Assembly: GCA_020058145.1 (NCBI GenBank)
Contig: JAGVEP010000520.1
Span: forward strand, 1-28,083
Length of the DNA stretch: 28,083 bases
DNA from: Phycisphaerae bacterium
GTDB taxonomy: Bacteria; Planctomycetota; Phycisphaerae; UBA1845; Fen-1342
Direction of reading: 5' to 3'
Each line of letters opens with the position of its first letter. Positions within the stretch are counted from its first letter, which is position 1. The position numbers and the translations under genes are program-made. Positions 1 to 8,100 of the stretch are shown here, piece after piece. A model generated the notes under the pieces. That model worked only from the letters and a program-made list of their open reading frames with translations, did no database searches and was not told the origin of the DNA.

Positions 1-2
1 CG

Positions 3-89
3 CTCGGCACGATTGCCGACACCCTGCGCACCCACCTGCAAACCGGCCAACTCCCGCCCCTACCCGCCGCAAGCACTGCAGACGGCTGA
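3..89 (+). CDS. C-terminal fragment of an unknown protein (left edge)
   Basis: Frame 3 is open from the left edge to a TGA at 87-89 and reads like an ordinary protein C-terminus, with a helical stretch (LGTIADTLRTHLQTG) followed by a Pro/Ala-rich tail. The other two + frames over these bases are rich in Arg, His and Pro and look like shadows. The fragment is too short to name a family. It matters because the downstream dockerin gene begins right where this fragment stops and has no start codon of its own there, so the fragment could be the end of an inserted element or rearranged neighbour. Confidence 0.35.
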   Translation, partial: LGTIADTLRTHLQTGQLPPLPAASTADG

Positions 90-208
90 ACTCTTACGAT
101 CTCTGGAACATAATCAATGATCCGAATGCTGCGCTTGTTGATTTTAAGTCTGTATACGATGCACTAGTTGCGGCGGGTATTGGCCAGGGGGACGCTGACG
201 GGGATGGA

Positions 209-1687
209 GTGAGTGATCTGGATGAGCTTTTTGTAGCGCACGGGTTTTTCGTTGATACGCAGGCGTGGAACCAGCCCGGCTATCGCGTATGGGATCCACC
301 CCCCCCCCCCACTGAGGAGGTGGGACGTGCTGCCGACGCCGCGCGGCCGACTCGTCGCAATCAGCCGGAGCGACCGGGAGCGTACCTGCTCGTCAAGGTC
401 GTTGCCGCGGATGGCGCGCCCATTCCCGCGGGGTGGGTTACGATTCAGACCGACTATGCTCCGCCATGGACCGAGTATAATCGTCTATACCAGCGCCCAT
501 TCGAAACGACTGGGGAGCAATTGGTGTATCTCCACCCCGGCCCAGAACACTTGAATCCGATAGTAACCGTTCAAGTCATGGATGTGGAGGGCGGATTGTC
601 GGATATGATACGGTTTTCCATGGACGACTATCGTCGCATGCTGAACGGGGCTCTCCGGCCCTACAGGATCGCGCATCAGTTCCAAGCCGGGCTCGGCACC
701 GTCACGCAGGTGCGCGACGTCTTCGTCGATACAATCGGCGCTGATCCAATTTGGCTCGCCGCCTACATCGAGTTGGCTCCGGGTGAAGACGCGGCGGACA
801 TCGACTTAGATCAAGTCCATCTGGGTTACATTGCGGGCAACAAGCTGAATGTGCCGATTCCGGCAGCCAACGATCCAAACCTGCCTTGGGTGCAGAATCG
901 GCAGACCGCGGACACCGATGGCGACGCCGTCGCAGAGCTACTCGTCAAGTTCCCCCTGGCCGCTGTGCTCGCGGCGCTGGGTGCCCCTCCCTGTGATCCC
1001 GTCTCGGTCACCACTTGCTGGATCGGGGTGACCGGAGATAACCACGAGGGGACGGCTTTCGCGGATCCCCTTGACTCGGATGGAGACGGCACGCCCGACG
1101 CCTGTGAGCCAGGGCAGATTCTAACGTGGCGCAGCCTGCGCATGCAGGGTTCGGGCGAATACGCGCTCACCCTCGACGCGACGGATGGCCACGCGGTCTC
1201 TGAGGCCCGCCGGGCGGGCACGAATGTCGCCGATTCGGGGATTCTGAGGGTCTTGGTCGACTTCGATCAGCCGGTCCAGCCAAGCGACGGCGTGCTCGAC
1301 CCGACGGACGTGAGTGTCCGTGACCACAACGGCGCGACGTTCCTGCCGGACGGCATCGCGCTGACCAACGGGGTCTCGCGGCTCGTGATCACGTTCAATG
1401 TCGGGAACCTGCCGAACCTGCGGCGGTACACCTTCGACCTGGCCGGCAAGTTCCAGAACGCCGCGGGTGTGTCGCTGGGTGGCGATACGACGTGTGACAT
1501 CCGGGCGCTCGTTGCCGACGTGGACAGCTCCGGTGTCGTTAACAACACGGACGTGCAGGCGGTCAAGGTTCGCATCGGTCAGCCGCTGAGCGATGCGACG
1601 GCAAAGTACGACCTGAACGTCAGCGGCACGATTACAACCACGGACCAGGCGCTAGCCAAAAGCCGAGTCGGAAACTCGGCTCCATGA
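209..1687 (+). CDS. Dockerin/EF-hand surface protein, probably 5'-truncated
   Basis: The product would be a secreted or cell-surface protein. Near the N-terminus is a Ca-binding loop (GDADGDGVSDLDE) that starts before the GTG at 209. A second DSDGDGTPD motif, of thrombospondin type 3 style, lies near residue 295. The last 65 residues form a dockerin-type duplicated EF-hand: ADVDSSGVVNNTD followed by YDLNVSGTITTTD, each with a short helix. Dockerins in planctomycetes occur on many exported proteins and do not imply a cellulosome. The GTG at 209 is nominal. The frame is open to the window edge, and protein-like sequence (SYDLWNIINDP...) begins near position 92 with no ATG, GTG or TTG between 89 and 209. 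No signal peptide is present. The gene may therefore be a 5'-truncated remnant or continue beyond the window. A 12-C tract at 299-310 sits in the frame and encodes prolines. The dockerin call is firm; the intactness of the gene is doubtful. Confidence 0.7.
   Translation: MSDLDELFVAHGFFVDTQAWNQPGYRVWDPPPPPTEEVGRAADAARPTRRNQPERPGAYLLVKVVAADGAPIPAGWVTIQTDYAPPWTEYNRLYQRPFETTGEQLVYLHPGPEHLNPIVTVQVMDVEGGLSDMIRFSMDDYRRMLNGALRPYRIAHQFQAGLGTVTQVRDVFVDTIGADPIWLAAYIELAPGEDAADIDLDQVHLGYIAGNKLNVPIPAANDPNLPWVQNRQTADTDGDAVAELLVKFPLAAVLAALGAPPCDPVSVTTCWIGVTGDNHEGTAFADPLDSDGDGTPDACEPGQILTWRSLRMQGSGEYALTLDATDGHAVSEARRAGTNVADSGILRVLVDFDQPVQPSDGVLDPTDVSVRDHNGATFLPDGIALTNGVSRLVITFNVGNLPNLRRYTFDLAGKFQNAAGVSLGGDTTCDIRALVADVDSSGVVNNTDVQAVKVRIGQPLSDATAKYDLNVSGTITTTDQALAKSRVGNSAP
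299..310 (+). repeat. 12-base poly-C tract inside the dockerin gene
   Basis: An uninterrupted run of twelve C encodes the Pro run in WDPPPPPTEE. The frame is coherent on both sides, so the assembled length is an in-frame state. Runs of this length are prone to polymerase slippage and to sequencing error. Confidence 0.9.
1661..1681 (+). other. 8-bp hairpin at the end of the dockerin gene
   Basis: AGCCGAGT (1661-1668) pairs perfectly with ACTCGGCT (1674-1681) around a 5-base loop, and the hairpin is preceded by AAAA. It overlaps the last codons and ends four bases before the stop codon. No T-tract follows, so it is a weak terminator candidate that may instead stabilise the mRNA 3' end. Confidence 0.35.
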
Positions 1688-1767
1688 CGTATCGATGAAA
1701 CGAGTGGCCTGGCGGTACCAGCGGGACTGTGACTCCCTCCGCCCGCCTGGCAGGAAAGGAAGCGATT

Positions 1768-2385
1768 ATGAAAATGACGCGGATGTTACCAGGCATTGTG
1801 CTGTTGCTGATGGCCCCGTTGGGCGCGGGACCCGCGTGGGCCGGTTTCGCCGTGTCATTGAGCGACAAGAACTATGACGGCGACGGCCTGCTGCATTCGA
1901 CGACGGTCACGTCCGGCTCGTTCTTCGACGTGTTCGTGGAACTGGAGGATTTTCCAATCGGAGGTCTCACCGCCGGGCAGCTCGAAATCGCGGCCAGCCA
2001 TTTCGGTGCTCTCACCCTTACGAACGTGGCGTTTGACAACGTGGGGTGGAGCAATGACTCCGCCGACACAACGCTTCCCCCGATCCCGTTGCCACTGAAC
2101 AGTACGACGGGAACCATCGGTACGGTGGCTGTAGGCGGGCTCACCTGGGATCCCGACTTTGTCGAGTTGACGTTCCGGGTTGAACCCGGCTGGTCCGGTG
2201 CACTGACCCTGAGCATCCTCAACGGTAGCCCGATCTTCGGCGACCAGAATTACAACGAGGTCTATCCGGCGATCGGGTACGGGTACCAGGTCATTCTCGG
2301 CCCGGTCATCCCGGCTCCGCCGGCGGTAGTGCTCGGGTCGATCGGCCTGGGCGCGGTCGGCTGGGTGAGGCGGCGTCTCGCGTAG
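1768..2385 (+). CDS. PEP-CTERM-type exported protein
   Basis: This is a 205-residue secreted protein. The ATG at 1768 follows AAAGGA at 1755-1760, and the translation opens with a classic signal peptide (MKMTRMLPGIVLLLMAP, cleavage near AWAG). The middle part is Ser/Thr/Gly-rich and probably beta-structured; I recognise no named domain. The C-terminus is a sorting tail: Pro-Ala-Pro, a hydrophobic helix (VVLGSIGLGAVGW) and a basic end (VRRRLA). In the exosortase family such tails are cleaved on the periplasmic side. The usual PEP is replaced by PAP, as in the four paralogues at 10332-13335, so one sorting enzyme probably handles all five. The longer frame starting at 1729 lacks a ribosome site and would bury the signal peptide. 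Function beyond surface sorting is unknown. Confidence 0.85.
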   Translation: MKMTRMLPGIVLLLMAPLGAGPAWAGFAVSLSDKNYDGDGLLHSTTVTSGSFFDVFVELEDFPIGGLTAGQLEIAASHFGALTLTNVAFDNVGWSNDSADTTLPPIPLPLNSTTGTIGTVAVGGLTWDPDFVELTFRVEPGWSGALTLSILNGSPIFGDQNYNEVYPAIGYGYQVILGPVIPAPPAVVLGSIGLGAVGWVRRRLA

Positions 2386-2417
2386 GATGGTCGCCATCGA
2401 CATGTGAGGGGGATGCC

Positions 2418-2558
2418 ATGAAGGTGGCGCAGCGCGCTGCTGGCCACGTTATCGGACGCCAGCTGTCGCAGTTTCGACGGGCGGCGGCTCAACCCACAAG
2501 AGCCGATGCCGACCGCGCTGCCGGAGCGATAACGACCCCGGGCCGTCAACGGACATAG
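2418..2558 (+). CDS. Possible 46-residue small protein
   Basis: An ATG preceded by GAGGGGG with a 5-base spacer begins 32 bases after the PEP-CTERM gene, and the frame runs to TAG at 2556-2558. The product (MKVAQRAAGHVIGRQLSQ...) is basic, rich in Ala and Arg and soluble-looking, with no recognised domain. The good ribosome site and short distance suggest co-transcription with the gene before it. Composition alone cannot separate it from chance in GC-rich DNA. The rest of the 2386-2966 gap holds only the hairpin at 2681-2707. Confidence 0.3.
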   Translation: MKVAQRAAGHVIGRQLSQFRRAAAQPTRADADRAAGAITTPGRQRT

Positions 2559-2680
2559 TGCGCGGCTGCGCGTTCTGACCGGGCGAGGTTCCTCGGCCAC
2601 GAGCCGTGTGTGGTGCAGGACATCACGGCCCGCAAAGGACTCGCACCTCCTGCACGCAACGCATGCCTGGCAAACAAAAA

Positions 2681-2707
2681 GGGCACGGCGTGAAACGCGC
2701 CGTGCCC
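2681..2707 (-). terminator. Rho-independent terminator, best on the - strand
   Basis: A perfect 10-bp stem (GGGCACGGCG at 2681-2690 with CGCCGTGCCC at 2698-2707) closes a 7-base loop. Read on the - strand it is followed by CTTTTTGTTT, a good U-tract. Read on the + strand it is followed only by TTCTTCG. It therefore suits the end of the - strand cyclophilin transcript and may weakly stop + strand readthrough from the PEP-CTERM gene. Confidence 0.75.
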
Positions 2708-2966
2708 TTCTTCGTCGCCCAACCGGGGCGGGGTAGCCGGTCTGAGTCTGGCGACGCGACCGGCTCACAGATGTTACGCACAGGAATATCGTATCAGCGA
2801 GAAACTCGACAACGTGCCGCGGGGCTGGGCAGGACCGACGCACACCGCCGCAGGTGGCGCGCGCTGGTCAGTCTCCGCCGACCTTCACGGCCTGTTCAGA
2901 GGGTCACGTTCTCGAGCGTTTTGCAAGAACCACCGTTGCATGGGCGGAGTACCGGCGCGGCGCACT

Positions 2967-3659
2967 TCAGCGACCCGTGATAAGTGAGCCCAGTAGCTGT
3001 ACCGCCGCATCGCGCAGTTGCGTTCCAGCGCTGTAGCCATAGTCGGCCAGGTACGTGGCCCACGCCGATCTCAGAACCTGCGCTCCGGGCTCAACGGTTG
3101 TGCTTTGGATCACAACATCGGTTACGGGCACGTCGGTGAAATCGCCCTGCGTTCCGGTAGGCACGGCTGCAATCTGGTCGACGACGTCCAGGCCCTCGAC
3201 CACCGATCCGAAAACCGTGTACCCGGGGGAGGTGAGGGTGGCGTCGAGCGCGGCGTTGTCGGCCAGGTTGACGAAGAACTGCCCGGTGGCCGAATTGGGG
3301 TCATTGGTGCGGGCCATGGCGACCGTACCGCGCAGGTTTTTCAACCCATTGTTGGCTTCGCCGACGATGGGAGCACGCGTCGCCTTTTCCTGCATTCCGG
3401 GCAAGAAGCCGCCGCCCTGCACGACGAACCCGGGGATCACGCGATGAAAGATGGTGCCGCCGTAGAAACCGTCCTGCGCATACTGCAGGAAGTTCTGTAC
3501 GGTGCTCGGAGCTTTTGCCTGGTTCACCTGGATCACGAATTCGCCCATCGTGGTGGCCACATGCACACGCGGGTCGCCCTCCACGTAGGGTGCGCCGGCC
3601 GGACAACCGCCACAAACCAGCGCCCCGCAGAGCACCAAGAAGATAAGCTTGGCTTTCAT
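2967..3659 (-). CDS. Cyclophilin-type peptidyl-prolyl isomerase, lipoprotein
   Basis: The product catalyses cis/trans isomerisation of X-Pro bonds and, being exported, would assist folding of envelope proteins. The ATG at 3659 follows AGGAG with a 9-base spacer; the frame extends seven codons further but without a good ribosome site. A signal peptide (MKAKLIFLVLCGALVCGGC) ends in a Cys in lipobox position, although the -3 residue is Cys, which is unusual. The cyclophilin core is complete: FHRVIPGFVVQGGG contains the catalytic Arg, Phe and Gln, and SATGQFFVNLADN and the Leu-Asp pair after it are the family binding-groove segment. About 45 residues after the core have no known role. It lies 78 bases after the polysaccharide export gene on the same strand, so it may be co-transcribed, and the terminator at 2681-2707 lies downstream. 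Confidence 0.92.
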   Translation of the reverse strand: MKAKLIFLVLCGALVCGGCPAGAPYVEGDPRVHVATTMGEFVIQVNQAKAPSTVQNFLQYAQDGFYGGTIFHRVIPGFVVQGGGFLPGMQEKATRAPIVGEANNGLKNLRGTVAMARTNDPNSATGQFFVNLADNAALDATLTSPGYTVFGSVVEGLDVVDQIAAVPTGTQGDFTDVPVTDVVIQSTTVEPGAQVLRSAWATYLADYGYSAGTQLRDAAVQLLGSLITGR

Positions 3660-3737
3660 GAACAAGTTCTCCTCGTACAAACCGCGTCGGTCGGCATCAG
3701 AGCCTGGCAGACGCGTTAGGACAGATGACGGTCGGTT

Positions 3738-4988
3738 CTATTGACCTGTTGCAGGTTGCTGGACCGGCGGAATGAACGCGTTCGGAAGGGTAGATCCGAG
3801 CGTCGCGCGGATACTATTCCTGAGGGAGTCATTCGAGCCGCTGTCCTGTAGTACGCGCTGGGCGTTGTATTGTGCCAACGGATCGTAGTGCAAACTGACG
3901 TTAAACGGTCCGGGCATCATGTTGCGGAAAAACCAGTCCTGGACGTACGTGTCCACGGTGTGCGGAATGTGCAGAATGTCCCCAGGCCGTAACGCGATGT
4001 CGGCTTCCCGTCCCGCGAACATCTCGCTGAGGTTCAGCTTCACGTGCACATCCGCGCCACTGGAATCGGTGCGGATGAGCGTGGCGTCCCGCACGGTGAG
4101 CAAATCACGCAGCCCGCCGGCGGCCATCACGGCGCGCAGAACCGACAGTGTGCTGCGCGGCGGAATCATGATGGGCCCCGGGCGATTCACGAGTCCATCC
4201 ACGTACACCGCACTGGTCTCCGCCGCTTCGACGACCAGCACGTCACCGGATTCCAGCGGCGGCGCCTGCAATACGGAGCGTAAGCCGTTCATGTCGTTAA
4301 GGTCGTAGACGACCTCTTGGCGCTGGGGATTGATCGGCCGGTAACGAACACGCCCCGTGGTCCCGCGACTGAACCCCTGGGCTTGGGCCGCTTCGCCGAG
4401 CCCGCCGGCCGCCGCGAGCGCGTACAAGATGTTACGCTCGTTCTGGCGCAGCTTCACCAGGCCGGGGTTGGCGGCGGCACCAAACACGAGCACGGTGGTC
4501 GTTCCGGCGTCGCCCAACTGCACGAACACGGACAAGTCTTTAACGACTTTCGGTACGTGGGCTGCGATGAGCGCCTGATCAACTTGGGTCAGCGTCAGTC
4601 CCTGCACCTGGATGGGGCCGACCAGCGGCGGCACGATCGCGCCGTCGTCGTGTACGCGCAACTCGAGAGCCACCGGCGTGTAGCGATCCTCCCCGAGCCC
4701 GAACATGCGGATCGACAACACATCGCCGGACTTGAGCTGGTATGGATGTACCTCCGTCAGCGCCAGCGCGGCGAGGTCGATCTCCGCCGCGGGCGCCGCG
4801 GTCGTCGCCTGTTCGCGCTCCAGCAGTTCCGCGGGCGAGATGCGCTTGTCGGCGCAGGCGGATAGCCCCAGCAGGAACGCAAACAGGACGGGGACTACCA
4901 ACCCGCTGCGCGGCAAGTGACGCCCCGCACCGCGGCTGCTCATAACCCACTCGAACTCGCCCCAAGACCTACTCTTGCACAACGCCAT
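3738..4988 (-). CDS. Polysaccharide export lipoprotein (Wza/SLBB family)
   Basis: This is the likely outer-membrane channel or periplasmic part of an exopolysaccharide exporter. The frame begins at 4988 after GAGGA with an 8-base spacer. An alternative ATG at 4943 would shorten a long positive N-region. The signal peptide ends in a lipobox (LLGLSAC). From about residue 80 comes the polysaccharide export domain (YQLKSGDVLSIRMFG... LRVHDDGAIVPPLVG). Two SLBB-type beta-grasp domains follow: VLVFGAAANPGLVKL... ALAAAGGLGE, and VYVDGLVNRPGPIMIP... VMAAGGLRD. About 60 C-terminal residues are Asn/Gln-rich and probably flexible. The TPR gene lies 157 bases upstream on the same strand; this pairing is usual in PEP-CTERM exopolysaccharide loci. 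The chain-length kinase (Wzc-like) partner is not in the window. Confidence 0.93.
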   Translation of the reverse strand: MALCKSRSWGEFEWVMSSRGAGRHLPRSGLVVPVLFAFLLGLSACADKRISPAELLEREQATTAAPAAEIDLAALALTEVHPYQLKSGDVLSIRMFGLGEDRYTPVALELRVHDDGAIVPPLVGPIQVQGLTLTQVDQALIAAHVPKVVKDLSVFVQLGDAGTTTVLVFGAAANPGLVKLRQNERNILYALAAAGGLGEAAQAQGFSRGTTGRVRYRPINPQRQEVVYDLNDMNGLRSVLQAPPLESGDVLVVEAAETSAVYVDGLVNRPGPIMIPPRSTLSVLRAVMAAGGLRDLLTVRDATLIRTDSSGADVHVKLNLSEMFAGREADIALRPGDILHIPHTVDTYVQDWFFRNMMPGPFNVSLHYDPLAQYNAQRVLQDSGSNDSLRNSIRATLGSTLPNAFIPPVQQPATGQ

Positions 4989-5145
4989 GATTGGAATCCT
5001 CGCTGTCTGGACTGCCGTTTGCGTCCGTTGCTACACCCCGTCCGGTCTTGAGCCATCGGGACACACACCCACTGAACGTGGAACTCCTCCGCCCTGCCTG
5101 GGCGGGGTCGCGCCCGAAGTTCGCATGGCGGCAGCACCGGGCGTT

Positions 5146-8100
5146 CTATTTCCCGCTCGGCACGCGTTGCAACATGCGCTCGATCTCTGCGTGCTCCGCC
5201 GGGCTGAATACCGGCGCTGCGTTTTCGGTTCCGAGCGCTTCCATCAGATACCCTCCGACGGGCTCGTAATCTTGCAGCAGGATGCAGACCTGCGCCTGGT
5301 GGAAAAGCAATTTGGCCCGCAGCGGCGAACCGGGCGGCGCGAGCTCAACGCCGCGTCGAAACTCCGCGCGGGCTTCCTCCAGCTTGCCCGATTTCTGGTA
5401 CACGTAGCCCAGCGTGTCGCGGAAGTTCGCGTCGCCCGGGCGCGACGCCACCGCTTTCCGAGAATACCCCAGAGCCTCCTCGTAAGCCGCGCGCTGCTCA
5501 GCCAGAATCCACGCCAGATTGTTGAGCGCCTCAGGCTGGGACGAGTTTTCGCGCAGCGCAGCGCGGAACGCCTGCTCTGCGGCGGCGAAGTCGCCCTTTT
5601 GGTAAGCCAGGTCGCCCAGCGACAAGTAGCCGCGAACATCGTGCGGCGCGACCTCGGTCGCGCGGCGACACAGGTTCACGGCCTGATCTTGATGGGCGGG
5701 CGAGCCTGCCAGCAGCGTGGCCGCGGCGATCAGGACTTCGGGCCGCGGCTTCGCGCCGCCTGACTCCGCCTGCGCCAGCGCTACGACGTCGTCGAAGCGT
5801 TTCTGATCCGCAAGCAACCCGAGCCGCGCATGCACGACCTCCAGACGACCCGGGACCAGTGCCGCCACGGCATCCAGGCGCTGCTCCGCGGTCGTGTAGT
5901 CGCCTTTCATGCGGTAGAGATCCTGCAATAGCAAATGCACGGCCACACTTCCACGCCCCGGGTCGCTGGCCCGGAACTCCTCTAAGGCGGCGATGGCGTC
6001 GTCGTTCTCGGCGAGCCCCACGTGCAGCCGAGCGCACGCGATTTGCAACGCCTCGCGGCCCGGATCGTCGCGGATGAGTTGTTGCACAACGGCAAGCTCG
6101 CTGCGGATCGCCGAACTGTCGCGTTTCCGCAGTGCGACTTCGATCAGCACCGCGTGGGCGTCCAAGTTCGGTTTTTCTGCCTTCACTGCAGCCCGAGCCA
6201 AGTCCCGGGCCGCGTCAAGGTTCTGCAAGCCGAGTTCCGCCTGGGCCTGCAGCAACAGACCGTCGGGATCACCGGAACTGGTTTGCAGGCCACGCCGAGC
6301 CAGGTCCCGTGCAGCGGTGTACTCCTCCAGTTGCAGCGCGATGCCGGCCAACCCCCAGTACGTCTCGGCGCTCGCGGGACTCGTGCGCAGGGCCTGATTC
6401 AGCAATCCGCGGGCCTCGGCCGTGGCCTCCGCAGTGCCCGCGCCAACTTTCGCCACGGCCTGCACCCACAGCAGGTCCGTGTCGTCCGGAAGAGCCTGCC
6501 GGAGCTCGGCGAGGAACTTGCCGGCCAGCTCGTGATCGCTGCCCTGGTTCCGGAGCAGCAGCGCTTTGGCGAGGCCGCGCTTGAGCGGGGCGGAATCGGG
6601 ATAGAGCTGCAACCCTTCCTGCCACGCCTTAATGGCCTCGTCGAGCCGCTTGGACTGGACGTACGACTCCCCGAGCACCGCGTAGCCGAGGGCGTCCTTG
6701 GCGACCCCTGCAAGTTTGATGTAGTCCTGCTCCGCCAGCTCGGGGTGCCCTGCGCTGGTGTGATACCAGCCGCACAGGAGGTACGCCTCCGGGGTCGGCT
6801 TCGTGCGGACCAGCTCCGCGAGCGCGACCTCGGCCTCGTCGCCGCGCTGCTCGGCCTTCAGAACGTCCACGCGAACGCGCGCCACGGCCACCGGGTCGGC
6901 GCCCAGTTCCGCGGCCTGATTCAGATAACCCAGGGCACGCTCGGCGTCCCGGTTCTGCGCGTAGATGACCCCCGCCAGCCGCACCAGATCGAGCGGGTCG
7001 CGCTCCTGGCCGCCAAGACGCGCTTCGAGCTCGTGGAGCGCATCGCCATACTGCCCGGCATCGAGCGCCAGCGCCAACCGCCGCGCTCCCAGTGCCCCTT
7101 CGTCGAGCGTCTGCTTGAGACGTTCCAAGACGCCGCGGGCTTCCGGGAACCGCTTCTGACGCGCGAGCAGCGCCAGCAGCCGGTCGGCGATCTCTGGTGC
7201 ACCGCTGACGTTGAACGCACTGGCGTAAACCGCTTCGGCACGGCCGGAATCCCCGGCTTGCTCATACATCCCGCCCAGCAGCAACACGGGCGCGATCTGG
7301 CCCGGGTCGGCGTTCAGGCAGTACTTGAGGAGTTCTTCGACCTCCGCCCGGTGCAGCGCGCGCTGCCCGGCCGCTAACCATAGGCGGGCCTGACACAGGC
7401 GCCACAGCACCCCGCTGGGGCCTTCGATCGCTTTGATTTCGTCCACGAGGCGCTGGGCACCCGCCGCATCCTGCAATACTCGCGGCACACTGAGTAGCAG
7501 CCCGCGTACTCGGATGTCCTGCGGGTCATCCGCCGCCAGCCGCTGCAAGGCCGCGATACCCGCTTGCGGATCTCCGTGGAGGATATCCGTGGAAGCCAGG
7601 GCTACAGCGATGCCGCGCTTCTCCGCGGCTGCGTCGGTCGCCGCGAGCGCCGTTTGCAGCTCCTGGCGAGCCTCGTCGATCCGCTGGCGGCCGACGAGCA
7701 GGTCGGAGAGCGCCAGCCAGGGTGCCGAGCGGGTGCCATCCTGCCGACACGCGGCGCGCAGCACCTCGACAGCCTCGTCGGTCCGCTTGGTTCTGCTATA
7801 TAGCCGGGCCAGAGCCAGGACGGCCGGTAGCGGTTCGGTGCACTCCGCCCCCGCCTGCCGCAACTCGGCCACCGCCACGTCCATTTGCCCGCGACGTTCG
7901 GCGATGGACGCCAGCAGCACGCGCACGTCAGCACGGTCCGGGTGGGACGCCCGCAGCGCCGTCAACTCGCTGGCCACGCCGTCCAGAGTGTGCTCCGTCT
8001 CCGGCGTGCGCTGCGAGCCCCCGGCGCCCAGCTTGGCGGCCAGCAGCAAGAGCTGGGTTTCCACGTCAGCGCGCCGAGCCTCGTCCAACGACTCGAGGGC

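Noticed and set aside
2606..2980. 124-codon + strand frame downstream of the first PEP-CTERM gene
   Set aside because: It crosses the terminator hairpin at 2681-2707 and runs into the cyclophilin gene; protein composition is poor.
4317..4865. + strand frames over the export gene
   Set aside because: Shadow of the Wza-like gene, which has SLBB domains and a lipobox on the - strand.
5089..5105. Hairpin CCGCCC/GGGCGG between the TPR and export genes
   Set aside because: Only six GC pairs with no U-tract; expected often by chance in such DNA.
6022..7377. 451-codon open frame on the + strand
   Set aside because: It lies antisense to the TPR gene, whose repeat structure is unmistakable; the frame has no domain or start signal.
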